A model generated the notes under the pieces. The model did no database searches. It was not told the DNA's origin and was given only the letters and a program-made list of their open reading frames with translations. A stretch of 64,000 bases of DNA, taken from Pyrinomonadaceae bacterium. Its GTDB lineage: Bacteria > Acidobacteriota > Blastocatellia > Pyrinomonadales > Pyrinomonadaceae. Both the position numbers and the translations under genes were made by a program. This document shows, in pieces, positions 15,272-24,390 of the stretch; position 1 is the first letter of the stretch; every line of letters begins with the position of its first letter. The stretch lies in contig JACMJZ010000029.1 in NCBI GenBank assembly GCA_014380365.1, positions 372,001 through 436,000 on the forward strand, given 5' to 3'.

Positions 15272-15326
15272 GGCCGCTATTTGAGCCGGGAAGACTTTGA
15301 ACATCCGCATTTGGACAAGTGTGCCC

Positions 15327-15445
15327 TGAGAAACCGAGAGGCCGGGTTTGGCCCCGGCCTCAATCGGTTGGTGGAGACATTCAGCCTCAGCGGTCACTGT
15401 CCTCACCCCAGCAACCAGCACCGTTAATCACGCATGGTTATCCCT
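15327..15445. repeat. Repeat B, copy 1, with hairpin
   Basis: About 119 bp resembling 15777-15897 in the same orientation. It contains an 8-bp perfect stem GAGGCCGG/CCGGCCTC (15338-15345/15354-15361) extended by ACCGA/TCGGT, then the shared text GGAGACATTCAGCCTC and CACTGTCCTCACCCCAGCAA. Confidence 0.75.
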
Positions 15446-15569
15446 AATCTAAACTTCGTCAACCCCGCAACTGAAATCTCTTGTCTAAAAACGATACCAG
15501 AATTCTTGTGTTGACCGAGTGGCAAGCGGAAAGCCGACCCCGACCTGGGCCTTCGCTGGAGCTTGGGGC

Positions 15570-15717
15570 TCGACGAGACCCAAAGCTGTGCGCCCTAAAG
15601 GAAATATGTTTAGGTCGCGGCAAGCGTTGAAAGGACCCGTGTAGGTTTAGCGTTGTTTTGGAATTCCGGTTGAGGCGATGTGCCGTGCGGGGGGTAACGA
15701 ACTTCGGTTGGAGTCTC
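15570..15717. repeat. Dispersed repeat A, copy 2
   Basis: Second copy of the element at 10984-11129, diverged but colinear over about 148 bp. Confidence 0.75.
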
Positions 15718-15776
15718 TTGCGGTTCAGGCTTGTGTTTTCTATTTGCGCATTCGAGTGAATTGTTAAAAATGTGGC

Positions 15777-15820
15777 CTGAAAAACGGAGAGGCCGGTTTT
15801 TGTGCCGGCCTCAATCCGTT
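15777..15820 (-). terminator. Probable terminator of the ku operon
   Basis: Read on the minus strand, the stem of repeat B copy 2 (15789-15796/15805-15812, extended to 15783-15820) is followed by CCGTTTTTCAG. It lies about 265 bp beyond the last ku gene. Confidence 0.5.
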
Positions 15821-15897
15821 GGCGGAGACATTCAGCCTCTACAAGTCACTGTCCTCACCCCAGCAACTCATCGCCGTTATCCCGCATTCTACGGATA
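15777..15897. repeat. Repeat B, copy 2, with compensatory stem change
   Basis: Colinear with 15327-15445. The central stem is again GAGGCCGG/CCGGCCTC, but the flanking pairs read CGGA/TCCG here and CCGA/TCGG in copy 1, so a base pair has changed on both sides. Confidence 0.75.
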
Positions 15898-16084
15898 AAT
15901 TTTTTCACGTCAATACAAGAAAACTTGCATGGTCGAGGAACCCGCGAGCTTCTCGATACTGCCGGTGCCCAGCCGCCGAAAGGTGGGTCAAGAGGTAGAC
16001 CCCGAACCGGGTTTGAAGTTGAGGGCGCACCGCATTGGAACGGGTTCCGCGCAGCCCGCAATGCTGGTCTCGCTTGCGAAGCGA

Positions 16085-16927
16085 TCATTTCCTCTTGCCG
16101 ACCAGGCTCTGCTTTAGCACCGCCATCAGGTCAATGACCTTGCCTGGTGCCGGCGCGTCAGTTTCCTCGACTTCCACGATATTCTTCCGGTTTGACTGTT
16201 TCTTCTTCACCAGTTTCAGCAGACTCTCCGTTTCCTTGTCCTTCAGCTTTGCGGGCGAAAACTGCTTTTTAGACTTACTGGCAATTAGTTTTTCAAACTT
16301 TCGCACTGTCGCCGCGGCAACCTTTGGCTTCTCGGGAAGATCCACGTCCTTCGGGGAGCGCAACTCTTCAGGAAACCGCATCACCTCGGCGCGAAGAATC
16401 CCATTGTCGGAAAAGATAGCCACCAGATACTCCTTGCCTCGCATTACAAACGTGGCCACTCCGGCCTGCCCGCTCTTCTTCATGGTCTCTGCCAGTAGCT
16501 TATAAGCTTTTTGCGAGTTGGCCTCCGGAGCAAGAAAGTAGCCGCGTTCAAAGTAGATGGGCGGGATGGAGTCTTCCGGAACAAAGCGCTTGAGATCGAT
16601 ATCGCGAGACTTGTCGGGCTCCAGGCGCTCGAGTTCTTCGTCAGTAATTACGACAAACTTCCCCTTGTCAATTTCGTAACCACGGACGATTTCGTCAGCG
16701 TCCAGATCCTTTTCTGTTTTCTGGGAGAAATATTTCCGCGCTAACGGTTGACCGTCCGGACCAAGCATCTTAAGCGGCGCGCGAATCTTGCGACTCGCCG
16801 GAAAGAGATTGACCGGGACGCTCACGAGTCCGAAAGTCAACGTGCCTGACCAAAATGGCCTGCCGCCAGACTCGTCGCCGTTGTCGCTCGACTCTCCGCG
16901 ACTTCTCTTTTTAGTAGTCTTAGGCAG
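16085..16927 (-). CDS. ku: Ku DNA end-binding protein, second copy
   Basis: Bacterial Ku, which rings broken DNA ends and recruits LigD in non-homologous end joining. The conserved N-terminal strand GRPFWSGTLTFGLVSVPVNL is encoded upstream of the first usual start codon (TTG at 16840), so the true start must be further up. The frame back to the preceding stop has no ATG, GTG or TTG, but a CTG at 16927-16925 overlaps the upstream ku stop and has AGAAGGGGAAG before it; I use it (about 280 residues). The core KYFSQKTEKDLDADEIVRGY and a Lys-rich C-terminus are typical. A frameshifted or coupled start is the alternative. No ligD is adjacent. Confidence 0.88.
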   Translation of the reverse strand: MPKTTKKRSRGESSDNGDESGGRPFWSGTLTFGLVSVPVNLFPASRKIRAPLKMLGPDGQPLARKYFSQKTEKDLDADEIVRGYEIDKGKFVVITDEELERLEPDKSRDIDLKRFVPEDSIPPIYFERGYFLAPEANSQKAYKLLAETMKKSGQAGVATFVMRGKEYLVAIFSDNGILRAEVMRFPEELRSPKDVDLPEKPKVAAATVRKFEKLIASKSKKQFSPAKLKDKETESLLKLVKKKQSNRKNIVEVEETDAPAPGKVIDLMAVLKQSLVGKRK

Positions 16928-17705
16928 CGCGCTTCCCCTTCTTCAAAGATTCCAGACTCTTGGCCAGGATTGAGTCGAGCGAGCCGGCCTGCTTGCGCGA
17001 TTTCACCGCCCGCAGTCTGGGCGCCTTGCCTTTCGCCTTGCGCTCAATAAACTCCATCACTCGCTCGCGATATTCGTCTTTGTAGTCCTTTGCATTGAAT
17101 TCACCCGCCAGCATTGAAACCAGGGTCTTTGCCATGGTCAACTCTTTAGCGGTGGGCGCGGGTCCGCTGGGTTTGGGTAGATCGCGCGCTGAGATCACTT
17201 CGCCGGCATTTCGCAGCGTGACCAAAAACAAATAGCCGTCTTCCGCACGCAGCGCGCCAACATAAGATTTGTTGCGCATCACCCAATGCGCCACGCCTTC
17301 GACCTCGCGGTTGGTAAGGGCCTGGGCCAGCGCGAAGTAGTTTTTCTGGTCACCGTCTGGCGCCAGGTAATAGGGCCGTTCATACCATTGCTGGCTGATT
17401 TGGTCCGGAGGGACAAATTCATTGATCTCGATCTCGCGAGAGGGTTCGGGCTTAAGAGCCTCCATCTCTTCATCCGTGAGAATCACAAATCTCCCCGGCT
17501 CCACTTCGTATCCCTTTTGCACCTCGTTGTTTTGGACTTCCTCCCCGCTGTCGCGGTCCACCATGTGTTGCTTGATGCGCATGAGGTGGCGGTCATCGAG
17601 TACATGAAAGCGCACCGTGCGATCCTCCACGGCGGAATATAGCTTGACCGCAATCTTAGTCGTGCCGATCTTCAGAATGCCTTTCCAGATAGCCCGTGCG
17701 GCCAT
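16920..17705 (-). CDS. ku: Ku DNA end-binding protein, first copy
   Basis: 261-residue Ku starting MAARAIWKGILKIGTTKIAVK, a normal Ku N-terminus. Core motifs follow: RHLMRIKQHMVDRDSGEEV, NEVQKGYEVEPGRFVIL, and a C-terminal basic tail (KSRKQAGSLDSILAKS) like those that stimulate ligation. It differs clearly from the second copy, so they may form a heterodimer. Its ATG overlaps the stop of the zinc-ribbon gene upstream, and its stop overlaps the start of the second ku: a tight three-gene operon. Confidence 0.94.
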   Translation of the reverse strand: MAARAIWKGILKIGTTKIAVKLYSAVEDRTVRFHVLDDRHLMRIKQHMVDRDSGEEVQNNEVQKGYEVEPGRFVILTDEEMEALKPEPSREIEINEFVPPDQISQQWYERPYYLAPDGDQKNYFALAQALTNREVEGVAHWVMRNKSYVGALRAEDGYLFLVTLRNAGEVISARDLPKPSGPAPTAKELTMAKTLVSMLAGEFNAKDYKDEYRERVMEFIERKAKGKAPRLRAVKSRKQAGSLDSILAKSLESLKKGKRAA

Positions 17706-17920
17706 TATTTCCCCACCTCACCTTCCGAGCTGCGTGACTTAAAACAGTCCGGGCACAGCGACTCAATCGTGATCGTCTCCACGCAGACAGAGCAAACGGG
17801 GCCATCGCAATCTACGCAATAAAACTCCGTTCGATAAGCGTAAGTATGATTACATCCCGGGCAGGTTTCCGATCCCGCATCCAGCCACCACGCCTGCTGT
17901 TTTGTTTTTGCTCTGGCCAT
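17705..17920 (-). CDS. Small zinc-ribbon protein at head of ku operon
   Basis: 71 residues with three Cys pairs: CPGC (about residue 20), CVDC with a following CSVC, and CPDC near residue 57; two zinc sites are likely. Basic N-terminus, no membrane segment. Its TAA overlaps the ATG of the first ku by one base, so the three genes are probably translated together. A role in end joining is inferred from the operon only. Confidence 0.8.
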   Translation of the reverse strand: MARAKTKQQAWWLDAGSETCPGCNHTYAYRTEFYCVDCDGPVCSVCVETITIESLCPDCFKSRSSEGEVGK

Positions 17921-18187
17921 TTATCTAAAGTCTGAGTTCAGGTTAAACCAGAATTCTTAGTTCCGGTTCTCAGTCCCTCGATTTTGATCTTGCTAAGCGT
18001 AGTATCCCAGATGAACCGCCTGAAGGTTTGTTGTCTATTTGTTCTTACTGTCAAAAAAGGTTCGCGGCGAGATAAGCACGCGGCTCTGCCGCCCCCGTCT
18101 GTATCCGCTGGCGAGGATTTAGCGGCTGAACCAGCACAATCTACCGAGAGTTAGTGGAAGACATATCCGCACGGCAACCTCGTGCGT

Positions 18188-18622
18188 CTAGAAGTCGAAC
18201 TTGGGTTTTCTGCTGCCGGTTTTACGGTAGGGACCTGCGGCGGTGACGTTGACGCCAAATCCACAATCACTGTTCTCGTCGCTCTCAGTGATCGCGACTC
18301 CGTTTGACGTGAACTTCATAGTGATCCTGCAATTCCCGCTTTCGTAAACCGCCAGACCATTCTCGAGGGCCACAACTCCGCGAAGCTCGCCATTGTGAAT
18401 GTTCTCCGGATTGTTATGGCTCACCCAGAGCGCGACAAGTTGGAACTTGATCTTGCCGCCAGCGAGTTGCAATACGTCAAGGCTGTTGCGAAGTTCATCT
18501 TGTCGAAAGCGGTACTGGCCGGTCACACGCCTCAGTTTTGCATTGGTGGGGCGGGGCGTTTGCGCCGCAGTGATCCAGAAGACCGCGAGCAAAAATAGAA
18601 TCGCTGAGAGTCTGCGTTTCAT
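18188..18622 (-). CDS. Secreted hypothetical protein
   Basis: 144 residues starting MKRRLSAILFLLAVFWITAA, a signal peptide that fixes the start at 18622; the in-frame extension upstream runs through a repeat and is rejected. The mature part is predicted beta-rich (RVTGQYRFRQDELRNSLDV, KIKFQLVALWV) with a cysteine pair likely to form a disulfide (GNCRI and DCGFG). It ends KPKFDF. No family recognised. The leader contains a palindromic CTTTGCG repeat. Confidence 0.75.
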   Translation of the reverse strand: MKRRLSAILFLLAVFWITAAQTPRPTNAKLRRVTGQYRFRQDELRNSLDVLQLAGGKIKFQLVALWVSHNNPENIHNGELRGVVALENGLAVYESGNCRITMKFTSNGVAITESDENSDCGFGVNVTAAGPYRKTGSRKPKFDF

Positions 18623-18654
18623 GGACTTGTTTTCGTTGGTGTCAAAACTCTCCG

Positions 18655-18770
18655 TTCTTTTGCTGCCTTTGCGTTCTTTGCGGGTATTTTGCGTCCTTCG
18701 CGGTAAACGAAACCGCAAAGTTCGCAAAGGATACGCAAAGAGCCGCAGAGAAACTGCTCGGACTACCGAA
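18655..18770. repeat. Short-word inverted array (CTTTGCG / CGCAAAG)
   Basis: The left part repeats CTTTGCG-like words (18662-18700) and the right part their complements (CCGCAAAGTTCGCAAAGG, about 18712-18745), so the block can fold on itself. It lies in the leader of the secreted-protein gene at 18188-18622. Confidence 0.65.
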
Positions 18771-18791
18771 ATTTCGGCGACCATTCCAGGT

Positions 18792-19172
18792 TTAATGTTG
18801 CCCAGGTTGGGTCTGCAAGGTGATCAACTCCAGGTCGTGGCCATCCGGATCCTCGAAATATACTGATGTCGAACCCATCCACTCATGGTAGACGGGCTCG
18901 GAGACCGCAATGCCTTTCTCCCGCAGCAGCGTCGCAGCGCGAGTCAGATCTGTTTCGTTTACGGCAAAAGCAAAGTGCTGAGTCGGCCATTCGCCTTTGT
19001 CTTCCTGAAGCACGACCATCGCCGCATTCCCGCCTGCGTACATAAATAACCAATTCCGACGCTCGTCGCGCAGTCCTTCTTTCAATCCGAGCACGTCCTT
19101 GTAAAAGACTTCAGCACGCGCCAAGTCCTTCACTCGGATTGCGATCTCATAGAGGCCCTTAATCGGTAACAT
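18792..19172 (-). CDS. VOC-family (glyoxalase/bleomycin resistance-like) protein
   Basis: 126 residues forming two beta-alpha-beta-beta-beta modules: the first begins IKGLYEIAIRVKDLARAEVFYKD-type sequence, the second QHFAFAVNETDL, ending DPDGHDLELITLQT. Candidate metal ligands are a Glu near the end of module one/two and His of HFAF and the Glu of DLEL. The family includes glyoxalases, dioxygenases and drug-binding proteins, so the substrate is open. Monocistronic as far as visible. Confidence 0.88.
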   Translation of the reverse strand: MLPIKGLYEIAIRVKDLARAEVFYKDVLGLKEGLRDERRNWLFMYAGGNAAMVVLQEDKGEWPTQHFAFAVNETDLTRAATLLREKGIAVSEPVYHEWMGSTSVYFEDPDGHDLELITLQTQPGQH

Positions 19173-19356
19173 ACTTCGATCCTGGAATAGATTTGAGCGG
19201 GCAGTTTACTCCTCCGGATCGACGGGCCACAAGAGGTTTCTCTCGCAACCTTTCATAGTACAATGGCATCGGACGACTGCTGCTTTGCCTCTCCCGCTTG
19301 CAAAAGCAATCGACTCTTGTAAAACTCATTATTGAATGCTTGCCTGGAGAATACGG

Positions 19357-20097
19357 ATGAAAAACATTCTGCGCACTCTTTGCTCCTTTTCCCTCCTTCT
19401 GGTCCTGGTTGTGCCCGTAGCGGCCGACACCATTCGTTTGAAGGACGGCAGCGTGATTCGCGGCCAGGTGATTGGTTTCAAGGACCAACAGTTCACGATC
19501 CTCATTGGTGCGGGCACGCAAGGTCGCCGCAGCCGCACGGTGATCTACATGGAGGACGTTGAGTCAATCGAGTTTGACTCGGCCACAACAGCGGCAGCCG
19601 CCGCGCTCGCAAATGACGACTCGTCTGCGTCGCCCAGCTATCAGCCACCCCGTTCAACTCCGTCCAATGCGTCGACCGCCCCCGCTTCCCGGCCCAACAA
19701 CAGTTCACCGTCTTCGTCAGCGCCAGCATTTTTTACGATTAAAGTCGCGGTGCGCGCAGACAATGCCAACAATGGCTGGACCAACACCGGATTAGTGGTT
19801 CGCCAGGGCCAGCGTTTGCGGATTAGCGCCACGGGCCGCATCTCGCTTGGGGTGGGCCGCTTTTCAACTCCAGCCGGCCTCGCCAATGTCGCCGACAACG
19901 ACAAACTGCTCCGCACGGAAGCGACGGGAGCCTTGATAGCCGTGATCGGAGACGATAACGACGATTTCATCCTTATCGGGACCAGGCGGGATTTTGTCGC
20001 CCAGCGCGACGGCGTGCTTTTCCTGGGAGTCAACGAAGGAAACCTCCGAGACAATACCGGTACCTATGACATCGTGATTGAGGCCGAAGCACGGTAG
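19357..20097 (+). CDS. Secreted protein with LecA-like sugar-binding domain
   Basis: 246 residues. Signal peptide MKNILRTLCSFSLLLVLVVPVAA, then a short strand-rich module (DTIRLKDGSVIRGQVIGF, about residues 24-70), a Ser/Pro/Ala-rich linker, and a C-terminal beta-sandwich (about 130-246) resembling the PA-IL/LecA fold: GQRLRISATGRISLG, STPAG, GALIAVIG, RDGVLFLGVNEGNLRDNTG. The Asn/Asp-rich NEGNLRDNTG matches the calcium and sugar site region of LecA. Probably a periplasmic or surface lectin-like protein. Start at 19357 chosen by the signal peptide. Confidence 0.78.
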   Translation: MKNILRTLCSFSLLLVLVVPVAADTIRLKDGSVIRGQVIGFKDQQFTILIGAGTQGRRSRTVIYMEDVESIEFDSATTAAAAALANDDSSASPSYQPPRSTPSNASTAPASRPNNSSPSSSAPAFFTIKVAVRADNANNGWTNTGLVVRQGQRLRISATGRISLGVGRFSTPAGLANVADNDKLLRTEATGALIAVIGDDNDDFILIGTRRDFVAQRDGVLFLGVNEGNLRDNTGTYDIVIEAEAR

Positions 20098-20213
20098 TTC
20101 AACGCGGTGCGTCGAGGCAAACTCGCGTTTGCTTACCGGCATCTGACCTGAACCGGCCTTTAACGAAAAACGCGGACTGGAAGCTCCAACCCGCCTCTCG
20201 GATCAGGTGATTT

Positions 20214-21461
20214 ATGAGACTCTCAACAGTGGTACGCTCCCTGTTCGTATCAACCCTGGTTACAGGGATGTTCGTATGGCCAACCCTCAACCTCGCCCTG
20301 GGGCAGTCGCGCCGCCAGCCGCCCACGTCGACTGAAAAGAAAAACAAGCGACCTACTGAACCCGGGCAGCAACAGCCTGAACAAAAACCCGAGGACCCTC
20401 CACCTACCGACGTGGTGGGCAAGATTCAGGATGCCGAGAAGATCACCATCTCCACTCAGGTAGTTAACGTTGACGCAGTCGTCTATCATAAGAAAAGCGG
20501 GCAGGTCGTTACGGGCTTGAAGAAGGAAAACTTCGCCATCTTCATCGATAACGGCGTGAAGCAAACCATTACAAACTTCTCCACTCCCGAAGCCCCCATC
20601 ACCGCAGCTCTCGTAGTTGAATACAGCAAGCTTTCGGAAGCGCTTGGCCGCGCGGGAAGCGGGGGATGGGAGCCGGGTACCTATGAAGTGCTCCGTCCGG
20701 TGGCCATGTTTCTCTCACAGTTTGTTAAGCCACCCGACGATTACGTTTCCGTAATCGCCTTTGACATGCGCCCGACTCCTTTGACGGATTTCACCAACAA
20801 CCCCGCGCGCATCAATCAGGTCATCAATTTACTACTCCGGAATAGTCCGGCTTTTAGGGAAACAAACCTTTACGATGCGCTCAAGTTTGTGCTGGTCGGG
20901 GGGCGGGGCGACTCAGTTGTGCTCGATGATTCGAAAGAAGCGAAATCTGATTATGCGGGGTTGGTCAGTGTGCAGGGCCGGCGCCGGGCCGTCATTTTAG
21001 TCGCATCGGGAATCGATACTTTCAGCAAAATAAATTATGGAGACGCGCGCAAGATTTTGCAGAATTCCGGCGTGCCCGTTTATATCATCGGGACGGGTAA
21101 TCTCTTTTTCAAGAAGTATGGCGATCAGATCGGTGCACAGGATGGCCTCCTTGGCGATCCGGGCCGGATGTCATTTCTGCAGGCACAGAATGCGCTGAAG
21201 ACTTTCGCCGGCGAAACCGGTGGAGCGTATTACCCGGTAACATTTGAGGGGGAGATTCCCAAGGTGCTGGGTTCGATTAACTCACTCCTGCGCAGCCAGT
21301 ACAGTTTGGCTTTCAACCCAGGCGAAGTGCGCGACGGCAAACAACACAAGATAAAGGTTAGCGTTGATGTGAATGGCGACGGGGTTTACGACGACAAAGA
21401 GTTCACCATTCAGGCGCGACAAATTTACAACTCACCCAAGCCGGATGCGGCTAAGAAGTAG
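20214..21461 (+). CDS. VWFA-related Acidobacterial domain protein
   Basis: 415 residues: signal peptide (about 1-30), Pro/Gln/Lys-rich linker, then a domain with TISTQVVNVDAVVYHKKSG and VTGLKKENFAIFIDNGVKQ, the start typical of the VWFA-related family expanded in Acidobacteriota, followed by a von Willebrand A fold. The MIDAS DxSxS pattern is degenerate (VVEYSKLSEALG), whereas RAVILVASGIDTFS is the usual later strand. C-terminal NPGEVRDGKQHKIKVSV and VNGDGVYDDKE look like a calcium-binding beta domain. Likely extracytoplasmic, function unknown in this family. It has its own terminator. Confidence 0.9.
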   Translation: MRLSTVVRSLFVSTLVTGMFVWPTLNLALGQSRRQPPTSTEKKNKRPTEPGQQQPEQKPEDPPPTDVVGKIQDAEKITISTQVVNVDAVVYHKKSGQVVTGLKKENFAIFIDNGVKQTITNFSTPEAPITAALVVEYSKLSEALGRAGSGGWEPGTYEVLRPVAMFLSQFVKPPDDYVSVIAFDMRPTPLTDFTNNPARINQVINLLLRNSPAFRETNLYDALKFVLVGGRGDSVVLDDSKEAKSDYAGLVSVQGRRRAVILVASGIDTFSKINYGDARKILQNSGVPVYIIGTGNLFFKKYGDQIGAQDGLLGDPGRMSFLQAQNALKTFAGETGGAYYPVTFEGEIPKVLGSINSLLRSQYSLAFNPGEVRDGKQHKIKVSVDVNGDGVYDDKEFTIQARQIYNSPKPDAAKK

Positions 21462-21513
21462 AGGAAGTCGCGTAAAGAAAACGTAAACGTCGGGAAGTGC
21501 AGATTATGGTTTA

Positions 21514-21548
21514 GGGCAGCTAACGCGGGGTTAGCTGCCTCTTGTTGT
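21514..21548 (+). terminator. Intrinsic terminator after the VWFA-like gene
   Basis: Perfect 10-bp stem GGCAGCTAAC/GTTAGCTGCC (21515-21524/21530-21539), 5-nt loop, then TCTTGTTGT. The T-run is interrupted. Confidence 0.65.
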
Positions 21549-21573
21549 GCGCGAAGTCGTTCAGTACGCTCTT

Positions 21574-23493
21574 TCAGCGCGAGTTCACAAGAAAAACATC
21601 CCACGCCCAACGGCCCACGCTCGCGCCACGTCTGTCGTAAACCTTCGCCCGGTATCTGAATTTGTTACCATGGCGGTCAACCCTGCGGGACTCGCGGTAG
21701 TCGAGATCAATAGCTACGACATCGAGGGACATAAGGCCACGCAACTCATTCGGCTCGGATATGCCGTTGTGATTCGTGTCCTGCCATAGCCGAAGTGAAG
21801 GGAAAATGCCGTCTTGTGGGCCGACCCTCCCGTCGCCATTTCCGCCGTTCGTTGCTTTGTCGTATTCCGCAAGGGCAAGAAAACCGTTCGGATCAGCAGA
21901 CGATGGTTGCGGGGTGAAGTTACCGAACAGTTCCAGGCCGTTGTCTATCCGCCCGTTGCCGTTACGGTCCAGAGCCAGCCACGAATCGTCTGATCCAGAC
22001 GCGGTCCACGAGAGTTTTTCTGCCGTGCCGTCAGTGTTGAGATCGAAATTGACGCCACCGGCCCAGCTCGTAAGATTGAAGCCATTCCCGCTAACATCCA
22101 ACACTATTGGAGTTGGGCCGACGCAACGGCACTGATATGCATCCCAGTATTCGTTCATCGGATTGGTGCAGGGATATTGCTGTTCCGGACAATACTGGCC
22201 AGTGCAGGCTCCGAAGGGATTGCGACACTCACAGGCCCATTCCACCCAAAAACAACCTTGCGGGCAGGAATGCTCCTCCTGTTGGCAAACGCAACAATCG
22301 TATCCGTTGTTGTACGCATTTCCGGGGCAACCATAGCCACCAAACGTGGGGTAATTCGCGTAGAAGCCGCCAGCACAGCCTGCACCGCAACTCCAATAAG
22401 GACCAAAGTTCGGGTCTACTAGACAAGTGCAGTTGGTATCATTCGGCTTGGTGTTGGGATTGCACGTCGGCGTAGGTGAGGGGCTGGGTGTAGGCGTAGG
22501 CGTAGGTGTTGGCGTTGGTGTTGATGTAGCGCATGGCTGAATAAAATATTCGGGACAATACACTCCGAATTCGGAGCATAACGTGTTGACCTGATTGTAA
22601 GTCGAACATTGCCCTTCAGGATCCGACGATCCTACAATTTCCAACGTAATGGCCTCAGTTTTACACACGCACTGGTAAGTTGTGGCCTTCGCAAAGATAC
22701 AACTTGTGCCAGGACAGTTGATATCCGGGAGGGTCGTCGTTTCAGGTTTCCGGTCTGCAATCTCGACCACTGAAAACTTCACCGGCAGGAATGCTGCCGG
22801 TGATTGTAAGAAGGAATGCTGTCGTAAAACAGGAAACGTAATTCCTGCCTTTTCGTAGGCCTCACCCGCAGTCTGTTTCGGCCCTTCGCGGCAGGGAGCA
22901 TTCGAAGCTTGCTTCCTCTTGTAGGGATAAGGCGTCGCATCTGTCGTGTTAAAGCCTGTCCCATCTCCAAAACTCAATTGGACAAAGATGAGCTCCACTT
23001 TTTTAGGGTCAGGCCAATTTACTCTAACCTTATGCTTCCGCCATGCCTCTTGATCTTGCTCAGGAATTCGAAAGGTGTAAGTCTGTCGAGGTTGAATCGG
23101 TACATCAGTTGCGACAGGCAGAGTCCCAAACTTGATAAAATCAGTTCTTCCGTACCGTAGCGAAACTCCGGTCTGAACCCCGCTCTCAGATAAGATTTCG
23201 GGGTATATCAGAAAGAACTGAAGAAAATATATTGGCTTATTCGAGTTGTTGGTAACCTCAAGCTCAAAATCCTGATACCAACGATTGTTGTTTAAGTCCT
23301 TAAAGCCTTTCTCTTTCTCGCTCTTTAGTTTGATCTTTATGGGTAAGTGCTTTGGTACTTTGTCTTTCAATTCTCTTTCTGGTTTCTGAGCGAGGCTAGG
23401 AACGAGTATGCCTTTGAGTAAGAACACTGATGACATCAAAAGGACGAGCATTAGAAGGAATCGCTTACGAAGAGTAGCCGACTGAGGATTCAT
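21574..23493 (-). CDS. Large secreted Cys-rich protein with EF-hand-like C-terminus
   Basis: About 639 residues. Signal/anchor segment (about 12-32), then a domain (about 40-215) homologous to the whole neighbouring protein at 23608-24303 ([30 protein letters not shown]). Next a Cys-rich stretch, a Thr-Pro repeat linker, a second very Cys-rich region with many Cys-Gly-Pro motifs, and a C-terminal calcium-binding segment ([24 protein letters not shown]). The layout suggests a surface-exposed, disulfide-stabilised protein. GGAGAAAAC before ATG sets the start at 23493. A sigma-70 promoter lies about 90 bp upstream. Confidence 0.85.
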   Translation of the reverse strand: MNPQSATLRKRFLLMLVLLMSSVFLLKGILVPSLAQKPERELKDKVPKHLPIKIKLKSEKEKGFKDLNNNRWYQDFELEVTNNSNKPIYFLQFFLIYPEILSESGVQTGVSLRYGRTDFIKFGTLPVATDVPIQPRQTYTFRIPEQDQEAWRKHKVRVNWPDPKKVELIFVQLSFGDGTGFNTTDATPYPYKRKQASNAPCREGPKQTAGEAYEKAGITFPVLRQHSFLQSPAAFLPVKFSVVEIADRKPETTTLPDINCPGTSCIFAKATTYQCVCKTEAITLEIVGSSDPEGQCSTYNQVNTLCSEFGVYCPEYFIQPCATSTPTPTPTPTPTPSPSPTPTCNPNTKPNDTNCTCLVDPNFGPYWSCGAGCAGGFYANYPTFGGYGCPGNAYNNGYDCCVCQQEEHSCPQGCFWVEWACECRNPFGACTGQYCPEQQYPCTNPMNEYWDAYQCRCVGPTPIVLDVSGNGFNLTSWAGGVNFDLNTDGTAEKLSWTASGSDDSWLALDRNGNGRIDNGLELFGNFTPQPSSADPNGFLALAEYDKATNGGNGDGRVGPQDGIFPSLRLWQDTNHNGISEPNELRGLMSLDVVAIDLDYRESRRVDRHGNKFRYRAKVYDRRGASVGRWAWDVFLVNSR

Positions 23494-23582
23494 GAGTTTT
23501 CTCCTTTCACAAACTGTGAGACGGGAAGCTGATCGTTCCGGCATCGCGGTGATGTCGCTAGAGGAGATCACTAACGAAACCG

Positions 23583-23611
23583 GGTATATACCTGTCATGG
23601 AGTGAAGTCAA
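23583..23611 (-). promoter_or_regulatory. Promoter of the large secreted protein
   Basis: On the minus strand TTGACT (23611-23606), 17-bp spacer, TATACC (23588-23583). The -35 box contains the stop codon of the upstream paralogue. The ~90-bp leader after it is similar to that of the paralogue. Confidence 0.65.
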
Positions 23612-24303
23612 GAACTATGGTAATTCGACTGCCAATCAGGCTTATGCAAGAGATTCGGCCACGGCATTTGATCCGTTCCGGTGCTTGGCCGCTCCTTCAG
23701 AGCTGCGTTAGCCTGTCCGTCTGGAGTTTCCAGCGCTGATGCTTTCTTTCTTTTATCTCTTGGATCGCCTAACTCCCACCCTGTGCCGTCGCCGAAACTA
23801 ACAAGTGCAACGTAAAAAAGGAGGTTCTCATCGCGCCCGGGATACTGCTTGTGTCTGACTTCAAAACCGCTCCCTTCAGGTTCTGGAAGTGTGAAAACGT
23901 ACTTCTCGCCCGGATCTAAATGTTCGTCGTTAGGATCAGCAATGCGTCTGATGCGTATGTTGTCGGGCTTGCCGTAGTGTAGGGAGATTCCTGCTTCGCC
24001 ATCAGGCGGCGTCTCGTCGGGAAAGATTAAGTAAGCGAGTATGAAATAGATTCGCTTGCCGGAGATGTTCTTGACTTCGATTTCCAGATCCCTATGCCAT
24101 TTCACTGATTGAAGGTTCTTTATCTTTATTTCCAATGGCATATCCTTGAATTCTTTGATCTTAAGTTTTCTTTCCTGAGAAGAGGATTGTGTCGACTGAG
24201 ATGGTCCCAATGCGTAGATCACGAAGATTGAAGCTGCCCCGATGCAAATTACTCGTACTAGCCTTTTTGTGAACGATATGGCGGTGTCTTGTTGAGTCTT
24301 CAT
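23608..24303 (-). CDS. Secreted paralogue of the N-terminal domain of the next gene
   Basis: 231 residues starting MKTQQDTAISF after CCAAGGAGAACG. A signal/anchor segment (about 12-32), then one domain with KWHRDLEIEVKNISGKRIYF, AGISLHYGKPDNIRI, EKYVFTLPEPE and VALVSFGDGTGWELG, matching residues 40-215 of the protein at 21574-23493. Both end this domain with KRKKAS or KRKQAS and a tail. It looks like a tandem duplication in which the downstream copy gained a Cys-rich extension. Function unknown; a beta-sandwich binding domain is plausible. Confidence 0.82.
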   Translation of the reverse strand: MKTQQDTAISFTKRLVRVICIGAASIFVIYALGPSQSTQSSSQERKLKIKEFKDMPLEIKIKNLQSVKWHRDLEIEVKNISGKRIYFILAYLIFPDETPPDGEAGISLHYGKPDNIRIRRIADPNDEHLDPGEKYVFTLPEPEGSGFEVRHKQYPGRDENLLFYVALVSFGDGTGWELGDPRDKRKKASALETPDGQANAALKERPSTGTDQMPWPNLLHKPDWQSNYHSS

Positions 24304-24390
24304 AAGCGTTCTCCTTGGCAAGGAACCGTGACAGGGGAGGCTGATCTTGCTGCATCGCGTGATGTCGGGAGAGGAGCCAACTACGAAGCG

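Larger units (their letters stand above)
15272..16084. other. Gene-free interval with two repeat families
   Basis: About 810 bp between convergent genes. It contains repeat B copy 1, repeat A copy 2 and repeat B copy 2. Open frames here overlap the repeats and have no supporting features. Confidence 0.7.

Noticed and set aside
15855-16088. 77-codon minus-strand frame after the second ku gene
   Set aside because: It starts in the ku stop region without a ribosome site and ends in repeat B; the conserved part is better explained by the repeat.
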